Shown: piece after piece, positions 16,565-25,376 of the stretch
Layout of the letters: every line of letters begins with the position of its first letter
How positions within the stretch are numbered: position 1 is the stretch's first letter
Source: Acidobacteriaceae bacterium
Lineage (GTDB): Bacteria > Acidobacteriota > Terriglobia > Terriglobales > Acidobacteriaceae
DNA length: 64,000 nt
Direction of reading: 5' to 3'
NCBI GenBank assembly: GCA_025462885.1
Contig: JAOAPN010000005.1
Coordinates: 124,001-188,000, forward strand
The notes under the pieces: model-generated
Databases searched by the model: none
Told to the model about the DNA's origin: nothing
Seen by the model: the letters and a program-made list of their open reading frames with translations, nothing else
Program-made: the position numbers and the translations under genes

Positions 16565-17104
16565 TAGCAATCGGGAACTTGCTCACGCGGTTCGGAGCTG
16601 ATCAATTGATGTATCAAATCAGCTACTAGCTACTCATCGTCCGCTCCGCAGTCGGTCTCGATGTGGCGCCTGTCTTCGGAACCACATAAATGAACTGCTC
16701 ATCGATACTGTGGCTGTGCTCTTCGCCAATACCCATCATCCTGCGGGTTAGAGCGCCAGGCATGAAAGGATCAGGCACATACTTGATAGCTTTCGGCATT
16801 CTCCCCTACCTCTTTAGTGCGTCACACTGAAAGCGTCACCCGACAGTAGGGTGGCCGAGACCTAAAGACAGTGGGGGCCATCCTTCGCGAGCGGGCAACA
16901 TGCATCTGAGTGTCGACCTTTCACACTCATCAGATCTATTCAATTCAGTATCCAGCGTTGACGTTGAAGACATCCGGGCGCCTAGCGAATGAGGTTCATT
17001 ATCTTTGCAGCAATGGTTTCAGCACCGGCATTACTCAACGCGACAGCGAAGCAGCAACCTCAATTGACCAGTCCGTTCGTAATTGACGATAAGGGGTGAT
17101 ACCA
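16565..17104. other. Long intergenic region with one small ORF
   Basis: About 540 bases between Dps and the NAD(P)-binding protein gene. It holds the small minus-strand ORF at 16626-16799. From 16800 to 17090 I see no family-like coding frame; the promoter for the following operon should lie here. Confidence 0.5.
16626..16799 (-). CDS. Small ORF (57 residues) starting with leader repeat copy B
   Basis: The frame starts MPKAIKYVPDPFMPGALTR and ends TAERTMSS; a ribosome-site-like GAGGTAGGGGAG directly precedes the ATG. The first 13 codons (16761-16799) match the leader copies A and C, with several differences at silent third positions, which suggests protein-level constraint. No family recognised. 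It is antisense to nothing and fills part of a long intergenic region. Confidence 0.4.
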   Translation of the reverse strand: MPKAIKYVPDPFMPGALTRRMMGIGEEHSHSIDEQFIYVVPKTGATSRPTAERTMSS

Positions 17105-17755
17105 ATGAATGTCTTCATAGTAGGGATCGCTGGGGCGACCGGATCCCGTGTTGCCAAACTACTCGGAGAGCACGGGGACTACGTGTCTGGTCTGTACCGT
17201 AGACCTGAACAGATAAGCGCTTTAGATGCAGTCGGGGCCATTGGAATTCTCGGTGATCTTACAACGATCTCCGAGCAGGAACTAGCGTCTGCCGCTAACG
17301 GAGCCGACGTCATAGTCTTTACCGCAGGGGCCGGAGAGCAGGACAACGACTCGATGACCGACTGCGTCGACGGCGATGGAGTTCGTAAAGCGATCGCAGC
17401 TGCTCGCCTGGCAAGCATATCCAAGCTGCTGCTTGTTTCAGTGTTCCCAGAAGCATGGCGAGAGAGAAATATGCCAAAAAGCTTTGAACACTACATGGCC
17501 GTGAAGAAGAGAGCAGATGTAGAGCTCGTTCATAGCAAACTTGCGTGGATCATTCTGAGGCCCTCTGCACTTACAAATGAGCCCGGGACGGGAAGCGTCA
17601 GTTTGAGTCCTGCCGAGATTCATACGGCGATTTCCCGCGATGACGTGGCAACAACGATTGCAACTCTGCTCCACAGTCCGAGGGTGCAAAACACGATTCT
17701 CGAAGTGACCGCAGGCGACACTACGATCGCAAGCGCTGTCGCGGCTCTGAACTAG
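17105..17755 (+). CDS. Atypical SDR, NAD(P)-binding protein
   Basis: A 216-residue Rossmann protein of the NmrA/atypical short-chain-dehydrogenase type. The nucleotide loop is VGIAGATGSRVAKLL; the next strands give GDLTT and VIVFTAGAG, and there is no classical YxxxK centre apart from HYMAVKKRAD. Such proteins reduce or isomerise small substrates or serve as redox-sensing NAD(P) binders. The start is the ATG at 17105 because AAGGGG lies eight bases ahead; an upstream in-frame GTG overlaps that site. It heads a run of same-strand genes up to 21697. Confidence 0.87.
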   Translation: MNVFIVGIAGATGSRVAKLLGEHGDYVSGLYRRPEQISALDAVGAIGILGDLTTISEQELASAANGADVIVFTAGAGEQDNDSMTDCVDGDGVRKAIAAARLASISKLLLVSVFPEAWRERNMPKSFEHYMAVKKRADVELVHSKLAWIILRPSALTNEPGTGSVSLSPAEIHTAISRDDVATTIATLLHSPRVQNTILEVTAGDTTIASAVAALN

Positions 17756-17866
17756 GACGGTCGTGTGCCGCCTAAAGGCGGATCGCGCGCGGTGATCACG
17801 CTTGATGGAAAGTAGGCGCCCACGAAGCCGTCCAGATTCTCTGAAGTGGCGAACAAGGAGAAACAA

Positions 17867-18340
17867 TTGAGCACATCGACACTGAAACTCGTTCCACCTT
17901 TTACACGGGAGATCGCCGCTCTGAAGGTCCGCAAGGCGGAAGATCTGTGGAACTCTCGTAGCCCGCAGCAGGTTGCGCTCGCATATACACCAGACAGTAT
18001 TTGGCGAAATCGCTCAGAGTTCGCCAATGGGCGCGAAGAGATTGTGGATTTGCTAACGCGCAAATGGCAACGCGAACTGGAGTACCGGCTTATCAAGGAA
18101 ATCTGGGCTTTCGACTATGACCGGATCGCGGTGAGGTTTGCCTACGAATGTCATGACGATTCGGGCCAGTGGTATCGCTCATACGGGAATGAAAACTGGG
18201 AGTTCAATGCCGAAGGGATCATGCATCATCGCTATGCGTCCATCAACGATTTGCGAATCAACGAGTCGGAACGCCTGTATCACTGGCCTTTGGGGCGACG
18301 CCCCGATGACCATCCTGGACTGAGTGATCTCGGGCTGTAG
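17867..18340 (+). CDS. DUF1348 / NTF2-like protein
   Basis: A 157-residue protein from the TTG at 17867, chosen because AAGGAG lies six bases upstream; an in-frame GTG at 17846 is possible. The fold is a SnoaL/NTF2-like cone: [37 protein letters not shown], a [18 protein letters not shown] helix and the strongly conserved [18 protein letters not shown]. This matches DUF1348. Function of the family is unknown; NTF2-like cones often bind or isomerise small hydrophobic compounds. It sits between two oxidoreductases. Confidence 0.87.
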   Translation: MSTSTLKLVPPFTREIAALKVRKAEDLWNSRSPQQVALAYTPDSIWRNRSEFANGREEIVDLLTRKWQRELEYRLIKEIWAFDYDRIAVRFAYECHDDSGQWYRSYGNENWEFNAEGIMHHRYASINDLRINESERLYHWPLGRRPDDHPGLSDLGL

Positions 18341-18409
18341 GCCTTGTGCGAGCCAAATCACATGACTAAGTTAGTAGCCCAACAAGGACAAAAGTAAAAG
18401 GAGAATCAC

Positions 18410-19792
18410 ATGGCTTTAGTATCCACGTTTTCCACGATAAACCCCGCTACAGAGGAGTCGATCGAGACCTTCTCGTACTTCACACCAACGGAAACAGAAT
18501 CCGTGGTCGCGCGCGCCGAGAAAACTTACCAGTCCTTCAGAAAGGGATCCGCGTATCAACGCGCGCAGCTCTTCTCAAACCTGGCAGTTTCATTGCGGAA
18601 GAATAAAGATCGAATCGCAAAAGTGATCACAACCGAGATGGGGAAAATTCCCTTTGACGCCAAAGCAGAGATTGAGAAGTGCGCCGCAGAGTCGGATTGG
18701 TACGCCGAGCATGGACCACAAATGTTTGCGGATGCCCCTGCTGCGACGGGCCACGCTGAAGCATACGTGTCGTATCTACCGCTCGGGCCGATCCTTGCGA
18801 TCATGCCTTGGAATCTTCCGATATGGCAATTGACGCGCATGGCGATTCCCACGATCCTGGCGGGTAACGTTGTCCTGGTGAAGCACTCACCCAACACGCA
18901 GAGGAGTTCGCTCGAGTTCGAACGTGCGATGCTTGAAGCCGGCTTTCCGGAAGGGGTGTTTCAGAATCTGATTCTGAAGACTGAAGATATCGTCAACGTC
19001 ATCAATGACTCGCGTGTCCGGGGAGCTTCCGTCACGGGGAGCGTGCGAGCCGGTTCTGCAGTCGCCTCCGAAGCCGGAAAGGTGATCAAGTCAACCATCA
19101 TGGAGTTAGGTGGCTCTGACGCTTTTATCGTCTGTAAAGATGCCGATATTCCGAAGGCCGTCGCGGCAGGCATCACGAGCCGGTTCAGTAACGCAGGTCA
19201 GGTCTGCCTCGCTGCGAAACGCTTCATCCTGGTAGAAGAGATCGCCGACGAGTTTGAGAAGTTGTTTGTAGAGGCGGCGAAGGCGATCCGAGTTGGCGAC
19301 CCAACAGATCCAGCAACTCAGATGGGCCCCATGGCGCGTGTCGATCTCCGGGACGGTCTGCATAAACAGGTGGAAGGCAGCATTGCAAAGGGCGCGCGAG
19401 TGCTGTGCGGGGGTAACCTTCCGGAAGGCAAAGGGGCTTTTTACACGCCTACAGTACTCAGCGGAGTGACTCCCGGAATGCCGGCCTTCGACGAAGAGAC
19501 ATTCGGTCCCGTTGCCGCGATCATCCGCGTCCCCAATATCGAGGCGGCTGTTGACGCGGCGAATGCAAGCGAATTCGGTCTGAGCGGAAATATATGGACC
19601 AGTGACATCGCTGCGGCCCGGAAGATCGCTCGTGATCTTGATACCGGTGGAGTGTTCATCAATGGCTTCACAGCGACCAATCCTCGGGTCCCCGTCGGCG
19701 GCGTCAAGAACAGCGGGTATGGCCGGGAGCTTTCTCATTTTGGAGCCCATGCCTTTGTCAACCCGCAAACTGTCTGGATCGAGAGTTTGTAA
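18410..19792 (+). CDS. NAD(P)-dependent succinate-semialdehyde-type aldehyde dehydrogenase
   Basis: A 460-residue aldehyde dehydrogenase. It shows the cofactor segment MPWNLPIWQ, VTGSVRAGSAVAS, the general base in MELGGSDAF (Glu232) and the catalytic NAGQVCLAAKR (Cys266). A late ETFGPVAAI block and a C-terminal NPRVPVGGVKNSGYGRE complete it. The length and wording (NPATEE at the N-terminus, MPWNLPIWQ) match the short succinate-semialdehyde dehydrogenase (Sad/GabD-like) branch. The ribosome site AAAAGGAG precedes the ATG. It oxidises an aldehyde to the acid; the real substrate is open. The following reductase gene fits an aldehyde/semialdehyde pathway. Confidence 0.93.
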   Translation: MALVSTFSTINPATEESIETFSYFTPTETESVVARAEKTYQSFRKGSAYQRAQLFSNLAVSLRKNKDRIAKVITTEMGKIPFDAKAEIEKCAAESDWYAEHGPQMFADAPAATGHAEAYVSYLPLGPILAIMPWNLPIWQLTRMAIPTILAGNVVLVKHSPNTQRSSLEFERAMLEAGFPEGVFQNLILKTEDIVNVINDSRVRGASVTGSVRAGSAVASEAGKVIKSTIMELGGSDAFIVCKDADIPKAVAAGITSRFSNAGQVCLAAKRFILVEEIADEFEKLFVEAAKAIRVGDPTDPATQMGPMARVDLRDGLHKQVEGSIAKGARVLCGGNLPEGKGAFYTPTVLSGVTPGMPAFDEETFGPVAAIIRVPNIEAAVDAANASEFGLSGNIWTSDIAAARKIARDLDTGGVFINGFTATNPRVPVGGVKNSGYGRELSHFGAHAFVNPQTVWIESL

Positions 19793-19874
19793 GGAACGTT
19801 CGCAGCTCAGATCACGAAAACGCTACGAAGCTACAAGCGGCGCTCGCTGAGCGGGCGCCGAGAGGAGTGAAAAC

Positions 19875-20756
19875 ATGAGCAAGGCAGCATTCATTGGACT
19901 CGGCGCGATGGGTTCGCGCATGGCGGCTAACCTGCTCAAGGCCGGTCACGAGGTCACAGTTTGCGACCTGGCTCCGGACGCGGTCAAGCGGCTGGCTGAT
20001 TCTGGCGCGAAGACAGCGGCTTCCGCGCGAGAAGCGGCGGAAGGTAAAGACTTCGTCTTCACGATGGTTCGTGATGATGAGATTTCGCGCAAGGTGTGGC
20101 TGGATGCAACAACCGGCGCATTGGCAGGTATGAAGCCGGGAGCTATCGCCATTGAGTGCTCGACAATAACTCCTGCGTGGGCTCGTGAACTCGGGAATGC
20201 GATAAGCAAGACCGGCATCGCAATGCTGGAAGCCCCGGTATCTGGCAGTACTCCGCAGGCGCAGAATGCCCAATTAGTATTCCTGGTCGGGGGTAATGCG
20301 GACGCGCTGACGCAGGCGGAGCCCCTTCTTAAGAGCATGGGCTCTGGCGTTCAACATGCGGGACCAGTAGGCGCCGGAGCCCTGGCAAAGTTGGTCACAA
20401 ACACTCTGATGGGCAGCCAATTAGCCACACTCGCGGAGATGATCGGGATGCTAAAGAGGCAAGGCGTCGAGCCAAAAGAGGTTTTAAATGCGGTGGCAGC
20501 AACGCCCATGTGGAATCCCCACCTCACCAGTGATTCGGAATCCATGCTGAGTGGCAATTTCGAATCACGTTTTCCAATCAAGCTTCTCTTGAAAGACCTC
20601 AACTACACGGTGAAGACGGCCGGCGGAGATGCGTCGGTGCCGACCGTGAGCGCGGTTCGGGATCTGTTCCAAAAGGCCATGGACGAACAGCTTGGAGACC
20701 TCAACATGACAGCAGTCGTCAAGCTCTTCGAAGGGAACAAGGTAGTGAGCCAATGA
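19875..20756 (+). CDS. 3-Hydroxyisobutyrate dehydrogenase-like NAD(P) oxidoreductase
   Basis: A 293-residue beta-hydroxyacid dehydrogenase. The N-terminal Rossmann motif is FIGLGAMGSRMAANLL; the substrate loop EAPVSGSTPQA and the catalytic-Lys helix region GAGALAKLVTNTLM follow, and the all-helical C-terminal domain starts around residue 165. Members interconvert 3-hydroxyacids and semialdehydes, or act as glyoxylate/succinate-semialdehyde reductases. Its stop overlaps the start of the next gene (ATGA), so the two are translationally coupled. Together with the upstream aldehyde dehydrogenase it could process both redox states of one aldehyde. Confidence 0.92.
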   Translation: MSKAAFIGLGAMGSRMAANLLKAGHEVTVCDLAPDAVKRLADSGAKTAASAREAAEGKDFVFTMVRDDEISRKVWLDATTGALAGMKPGAIAIECSTITPAWARELGNAISKTGIAMLEAPVSGSTPQAQNAQLVFLVGGNADALTQAEPLLKSMGSGVQHAGPVGAGALAKLVTNTLMGSQLATLAEMIGMLKRQGVEPKEVLNAVAATPMWNPHLTSDSESMLSGNFESRFPIKLLLKDLNYTVKTAGGDASVPTVSAVRDLFQKAMDEQLGDLNMTAVVKLFEGNKVVSQ

Positions 20757-21697
20757 GGCGCTCGTTTCTCATCGCTTATCAGTTCTTCATCGGCCTATTG
20801 GACACATCAACGGGGCTTCTGCTCATCGCAACGCCGGCACTCGCCCTGCGGTTGATGAAGCTCCATGCGGCGGAGGACACGTTAGTTTACATCTCCTACC
20901 TCGGCGTCTTTGTCCTATCCGTGGGATTAGCTTGCCTCTACGGAGGGTTGCTGGCGGTAAAGGGTGCTCCTGCGGACAAGCTTGAAGTTGTTTGGCTGTT
21001 GACGGCGATCACGCGCGGCCTAGTCGCTGTCTTCGTCGTGGTCAAGGTGGCGTCTGGAGCCGTTGAGCCCGGATGGTCCACCGTCGCATTCACCGATGGC
21101 ACCTTTACCCTCATTCAATCCGTTGGTCTGGCAAGAGGATGGCTGCGACATGCCCGCGTCGGAACTGCGGGGCGTCAGCCTCGTCGCAATCACCTATCCG
21201 CCATCGTCAGTCGAGCGGAGAACCTAGGCGAGGCAGCTATTACTTCTTGGGGTGAACGGGCCTCCATCCGGGTGCTCCGTGTTACCAACGACAACAACTT
21301 TTGCATTCTCGATTATCGTGCGCCGACCGGCTTCGGACCGCCTCGTCACCTTCACTATCTCCAGCACGAAGTTCTGGAGATCCTTGAGGGCTCAATCGCG
21401 GTGTGGACTCCTGACTGGTGTGGCGTACTGCATGCAGGAGATATCGTCTCGCTTCCCGCTGGCGTACCCCACACATGGCGATCCATTGGTGATCAGGCCC
21501 TTCATTTCACCGTGATCGTTACGCCTGGCGGTCCCGGCGGATTTAAAGAGTTCTTCACGACTATTCAGCAACGGAACCTCACCATCGCGGATATCTCTGA
21601 GCTTGTAGTGGCGGCCGAAATCGGTGGTATGCAGATCATTGGCCCTCCCCTCAGCGAGGAAGAGGTTGAGAGGCTGAAGCTCGGCGAACAGTTGTAG
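20753..21697 (+). CDS. Membrane (DoxX-like) - cupin fusion protein
   Basis: A 314-residue protein with two parts. Residues 1-130 form about four membrane helices (LLDTSTGLLLIATPALALRL, LGVFVLSVGLACLYGGLL, LTAITRGLVAVFVVVKVASG), resembling small DoxX-like membrane proteins. Residues 160-314 are a cupin domain: GFGPPRHLHYLQHE fits cupin motif 1 (HxHx4E, then six residues to Gly) and GDIVSLPAGVPHTW fits motif 2 with the final Asn replaced. The metal site therefore looks intact. Coupled by ATGA to the reductase gene. I do not know a characterised protein of this architecture; a misassembled pair of genes is unlikely because the linker is continuous in frame. Confidence 0.8.
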   Translation: MRRSFLIAYQFFIGLLDTSTGLLLIATPALALRLMKLHAAEDTLVYISYLGVFVLSVGLACLYGGLLAVKGAPADKLEVVWLLTAITRGLVAVFVVVKVASGAVEPGWSTVAFTDGTFTLIQSVGLARGWLRHARVGTAGRQPRRNHLSAIVSRAENLGEAAITSWGERASIRVLRVTNDNNFCILDYRAPTGFGPPRHLHYLQHEVLEILEGSIAVWTPDWCGVLHAGDIVSLPAGVPHTWRSIGDQALHFTVIVTPGGPGGFKEFFTTIQQRNLTIADISELVVAAEIGGMQIIGPPLSEEEVERLKLGEQL

Positions 21698-21739
21698 GTG
21701 AAGACTTCTATCAGTTTTGCGGGCTTTCGGTGAGCGACG

Positions 21740-21765
21740 ATCTGGCAACTATATTGTTGCCAGAT
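21740..21765. terminator. Hairpin between convergent genes
   Basis: The inverted repeat ATCTGGCAAC / GTTGCCAGAT with loop TATATT lies between the membrane-cupin gene and the convergent AraC gene. No T run, but position and symmetry suit a transcript end for either side. Confidence 0.55.
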
Positions 21766-21834
21766 AATCTCCTGTGAGCGGAAGGGCCTGCCGCTGTCTG
21801 TAATCAGAGTGGTGTGACATCTAGCCAGTGAACT

Positions 21835-22818
21835 TCACGCCGTGGGTCGAGAACGCCTCCAATTAGAGACATCACGGCGGGGCGAGGTTCCAAACAGGCG
21901 GGTATATTCACGACTAAACTGGGAGACGCTTGCATACCCCACGTCGAGCGCGGCAGACTCTACCATGGCATTGCTGAAGATCAGCAGACGGCGGGCTTCA
22001 TGGAGGCGAAGCTGCTTTTGATACTGAAGCGGCGTCATGCCCGTGACCGACTTGAATTGACGATGGAATGTCGCCTGACTCATATTTGCGGTAAGGGCGA
22101 GATCTGTCACGTGAGTGGTCTCACTCAGCTTGTCTCGAAGAGTGTGAATGGCCTGGATGATCCTTTGATCGTGACCGTTTGCCATGATCATAATTTGGCT
22201 GACTTGATGACCTAAAGGCCCCGTAAGAAGCCAGTAACACAACTCACGCATGATCCCTGGATAGAGCGTCGGGATCGCCTCGGGAGTTTCGAGAAGACGA
22301 ATTGCGTGCTGAGCACAATCCACGAGTTGACGGCTTAGCTCCAGAACGAATGCGCCGCGGGCTTTTGGTTTGCCGACTGCGATCAAAACCATCTCGATCT
22401 CTTCAGCCACCTGTTGCATGATGGAGAAATCCAGTTCGATCGCAATTCCGAGATATGGCGTTTTTGAACTTGCGACAGTCACCGTACCGCGCGAAGGTAT
22501 ATCGACGGCGACCATAAGTGCTTGCCCTGCTGCAAATCTGTAACGCTTCTCACCGAAGGTCGCCCATTTGGCTCCTTGCAGGGTCATGTAGAGCGCAGGT
22601 TTGAACAGGCAGTGTGCTGGCCGATTCGCCTGATCTGAGCGAAGAATCGACAGTCCGTCAATCGCAGTCGAGAACGTGTCGCTCCCATCTGCAGCCTCTG
22701 TGTACTGACGGAGGCTCTGAACCAACTCTCGGAGAGTTCTCGATTCGTGTGGTTCGAGACGGCTCATAGGGCTAGTGTACGTGACAGGATTAGGCATGTA
22801 TTTGAAAGCCTTCGGCAT
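21835..22818 (-). CDS. AraC family regulator with AraC_N domain (YqhC-like), first paralog
   Basis: A 327-residue regulator. The N-terminal AraC_N ligand domain lies at about residues 50-200 (ALYMTLQGAKWATFGEKRYRF, TPYLGIAIELD) and the C-terminal double HTH at about 225-320 (MSQATFHRQFKSVTGMTPLQYQ, DVGYASVSQFSREYTRLFG). In E. coli the AraC_N member YqhC controls aldehyde-reductase genes, so aldehyde sensing is a fair guess. The nominal first 17 residues are leader-repeat copy C; by comparison with the paralog at 29576-30523 the protein proper may begin at Met18 (base 22767). Divergent from a tautomerase gene that it may control. Confidence 0.91.
   Translation of the reverse strand: MPKAFKYMPNPVTYTSPMSRLEPHESRTLRELVQSLRQYTEAADGSDTFSTAIDGLSILRSDQANRPAHCLFKPALYMTLQGAKWATFGEKRYRFAAGQALMVAVDIPSRGTVTVASSKTPYLGIAIELDFSIMQQVAEEIEMVLIAVGKPKARGAFVLELSRQLVDCAQHAIRLLETPEAIPTLYPGIMRELCYWLLTGPLGHQVSQIMIMANGHDQRIIQAIHTLRDKLSETTHVTDLALTANMSQATFHRQFKSVTGMTPLQYQKQLRLHEARRLLIFSNAMVESAALDVGYASVSQFSREYTRLFGTSPRRDVSNWRRSRPTA
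22780..22818 (-). repeat. Leader repeat copy C (Met-Pro-Lys-Ala type)
   Basis: Encodes MPKAFKYMPNPVT at the extreme 5' end of the AraC gene, in frame with it. Copies A and B match in most residues, with several differences at silent positions. Confidence 0.6.
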
Positions 22819-22950
22819 TCACGGATGGCAGCAGGACGGCCTATGCTGAGGGTGGAACTACCGGTCGGGCATGAAGTCTTATCGTCTGCTCCGACTTTGA
22901 AGAGCAATCTGAACGTTTTTCAACCAACTCTGCACCCAGAGGAGACTATT

Positions 22951-23328
22951 ATGCCGTTTGCACGTATCGATCTACTTAAGGGAAAAACCGCCGAGTATCG
23001 CGCCGCCGTCGCGGACATCGTGTACCGGGGAATTATTGATGTCCTGAAGGCGCCGGATGGCGACCGCTTCATCGTCATCAGCGAGAAGTCACCCGATAAC
23101 TTGATTTACGACCCCAAGTTCCTCGGCTTTGATCGATCGGCTGACTTCCTCTTGATCCAAGTGACCAGCACTGTCGGAAATAATAAAGAGTCGAAGCTTG
23201 CCTTCTTCCGATATATCGCCGACGAACTAAAGAGCAAGCTATCCATCCGCCCTGATGACATTATGATCAACTTGGTCTTCGTTGACCGCTCGGATTGGTC
23301 ATTCGGCAATGGCGACCCATGGGTTTAG
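22951..23328 (+). CDS. Tautomerase superfamily protein
   Basis: A 125-residue protein from the ATG at 22951 with ribosome site AGAGGAG. After Met removal the N-terminus would be Pro, the catalytic base of 4-oxalocrotonate-tautomerase/MIF-type enzymes (MPFARIDLLKGKTAEYR). Two beta-alpha-beta units are seen, with DGDRFIVISEK and SKLAFFRYIADEL, and a C-terminal FVDRSDWSFGNG. Members tautomerise or hydrate unsaturated keto acids. It is divergent from the first AraC regulator, a usual arrangement for a regulated gene. Confidence 0.87.
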   Translation: MPFARIDLLKGKTAEYRAAVADIVYRGIIDVLKAPDGDRFIVISEKSPDNLIYDPKFLGFDRSADFLLIQVTSTVGNNKESKLAFFRYIADELKSKLSIRPDDIMINLVFVDRSDWSFGNGDPWV

Positions 23329-23709
23329 CGGTTCTTAGCCCGTCGGGCGTGCGCCACCCCTGGGCATGGATTGGAGTCTGAAATTCTTCCAAGCCCTTCG
23401 AGTTGGAGAGGGCTCACTTCGTTGCGCGAGCTTCAGCATGAAGGTGTTCGGCTCCAATATTTGGCAAAGGAGGTCGGTCGTCTCTTCAATTCGAGGCGAC
23501 CGACTCAACGTTTAGAGATGAGTAGTGCTTGATGTTGTACCGACTCACCATCAGTGTTACGTATGGACTAATGAGCGCTTTCCCCTCTGCTCTGCCATCG
23601 ACCCCAGGCTGGTACTAAGAATTCACAACGATGCCGAATTTATCTCGACCCTCGGGGATAAGAAAAGAAAGTCCATCCAAGATCGCTGTGACACGACAAG
23701 GAGAAACGG
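23329..23709. other. Intergenic region, no gene supported
   Basis: A 381-base stretch between the tautomerase and DJ-1-like genes. Frames in it show no recognisable domain; an AAGGAGAAACGG ribosome site belongs to the gene starting at 23710. Confidence 0.5.
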
Positions 23710-24444
23710 ATGACTCGAAATATCTCGCTACTGAAGGCGCTTCTCAACGGCGAGGCATCCCCCTCGGTACCTAAGCTCTCCAGTGCGCAGCTGCTTGACG
23801 CACCGGAAAACAAGGCGATTCTAGACATCTGGGTGCTTCCGCCCGATAATCCCCGACTCCACGTAGGCCGGAAGATCGCGGTACTCGCAACGGACGGTGT
23901 TGAGGAGATTGAGATCACTACCCTTCTCCACTATTTCCGCTCACGTGGAGCACAGGTGGATTTGATCGCGCCCAAGTTGCCAGGTTATCCAGCTTACCTC
24001 GGCATCCAATTTCCAGCTATCCGTGAAACGCACATCATGACCATTACCTACATCGCTGAAGGCGGCTGGATCAAGTTCGATCGGCTTCTTGATGACGCGA
24101 CCAGCGGTGAGTACGACGTAGTGATCGTTCCGGGTGGAACCTGGAATCCTGACACGCTGCGAGCCGATGCGAAGGCAATCAGCTTCGTTCAAAAAGCCGC
24201 AGCCGCGGACAAGATTGTCGCCGCGATCTGCCATGGCCCATGGGTTATTTCCGACGCCGGATTGACTCGTGGGAAGCGTGTCACTGGCTGGTGGACAATG
24301 CGTCCGGATCTAGAAAATGCTGGCGCAATCTTTATCGATGAACCGGCGGTCACAGACGGGAAGATTGTTACGTCGCGAGCTCCAATTGATCTCGCGGCCT
24401 TCGTCCATGCAATTGATAACCTCCTCGTGAAGACGGTCTCCTAA
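23710..24444 (+). CDS. DJ-1/PfpI family protein
   Basis: A 244-residue protein with ~50 N-terminal residues that are not part of the fold, then the class-I-glutamine-amidotransferase-like domain: RKIAVLATDGVEEIEITTLL (the acidic residue near 66-68), YDVVIVPGGTW, and the nucleophile elbow AAICHGPW (Cys174-His175). The AICHGPW and TSRAPID wording matches PfpI/YhbO-type members, reported as protease-, chaperone- or glyoxalase/deglycase-like enzymes. Detoxification of reactive carbonyls would fit the neighbouring genes (inference). Confidence 0.9.
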   Translation: MTRNISLLKALLNGEASPSVPKLSSAQLLDAPENKAILDIWVLPPDNPRLHVGRKIAVLATDGVEEIEITTLLHYFRSRGAQVDLIAPKLPGYPAYLGIQFPAIRETHIMTITYIAEGGWIKFDRLLDDATSGEYDVVIVPGGTWNPDTLRADAKAISFVQKAAAADKIVAAICHGPWVISDAGLTRGKRVTGWWTMRPDLENAGAIFIDEPAVTDGKIVTSRAPIDLAAFVHAIDNLLVKTVS

Positions 24445-24543
24445 TCAGCTTGCGGGACCGCTTTGGCTCAGTTTTTTGAGCACACGTCCTCTGCCATGAC
24501 CAAAGAATCTAGAGCGCCATTACCGATAGGGAGGCAATCCCAC

Positions 24544-25230
24544 ATGCTTTCTTTCCATTTACTCTTCACTACCGGTGTCGCTGCTCTGCTCGTCACCGCA
24601 CCAGCCTTCGGTCAAGTTCCGGCGCGGGTCCGCGGCACCATCACTGCGATCGATGACGGCAGCGTCACGGTCAAGGAGCGGGACGGCCGCACCTTCGTGC
24701 TAAAGACCGGACCCTACACGGCGTATGCCTACGTCGTCCCCTTCAGCCTTGACGCGATCAAAGTCAACGACTTCGTCGGCAGCGCCGTCAAAGGGCCGCT
24801 GAGCTCCTTTGTAGCCGTCGAGCTCGCGATAATCCCCGAAAATATGCGCGCCGGGCGCATTAGTCTTTATGATTGGGATCCGCTGCCCGATCCCACCGCG
24901 AGTCACACTTCCGACACGACCGCGACCAGCATGACCAACGGCCTGGTGTCGAAGGTCTCGCCGGGCGCGTCAGGGTTCTCCAACACCAACATGACCAACG
25001 GCATCGTCTCCGCCGAGACGGCTGGAGCAGGTGGTCTCACGCTTACGGTCACCTATGACGGCGGCAGCAAGAGCTTTCGGATCGCCGTGCCGCCTAATGC
25101 GCCGATCGTGCGCTACGTGCTCTCCGACCGGTCGGCAGTCGCCGTAGGTTCTTCAGTCATGATCAAAACCAACCCGGGCGACCAGGCCAGTCTTGTCACC
25201 ATAGGCAAGGGCGTTTCGCCGCCGATGTAA
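24544..25230 (+). CDS. Secreted hypothetical protein with beta-rich repeats
   Basis: A 228-residue protein from the ATG at 24544, selected for the signal peptide (HLLFTTGVAALLVTAPAFGQ) and the upstream GGAGG; a longer nominal frame begins at 24463. The N-terminal part reads VRGTITAIDDGSVTVKERDGRTFVL, an OB/DUF5666-like strand pattern. The middle holds a doubled MTNGLVS / MTNGIVS unit. The C-terminal half again has strand patterns (LTVTYDGGSKSFRIAVP). No enzyme motif. Probably periplasmic; function unknown. Confidence 0.7.
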   Translation: MLSFHLLFTTGVAALLVTAPAFGQVPARVRGTITAIDDGSVTVKERDGRTFVLKTGPYTAYAYVVPFSLDAIKVNDFVGSAVKGPLSSFVAVELAIIPENMRAGRISLYDWDPLPDPTASHTSDTTATSMTNGLVSKVSPGASGFSNTNMTNGIVSAETAGAGGLTLTVTYDGGSKSFRIAVPPNAPIVRYVLSDRSAVAVGSSVMIKTNPGDQASLVTIGKGVSPPM

Positions 25231-25376
25231 GGCCACGACCAATCGGGATCGGACCAGCGTCGCAAGCCGCGAGACCAGGCAAACTGGATCTCGCGCCGGG
25301 ACTTACTCCAGAGAACCGCGGAGCGTGGCTCGGTCCGTTGCTTACATCTAGATGAACTAAAGGAGGAGTAGGAACC

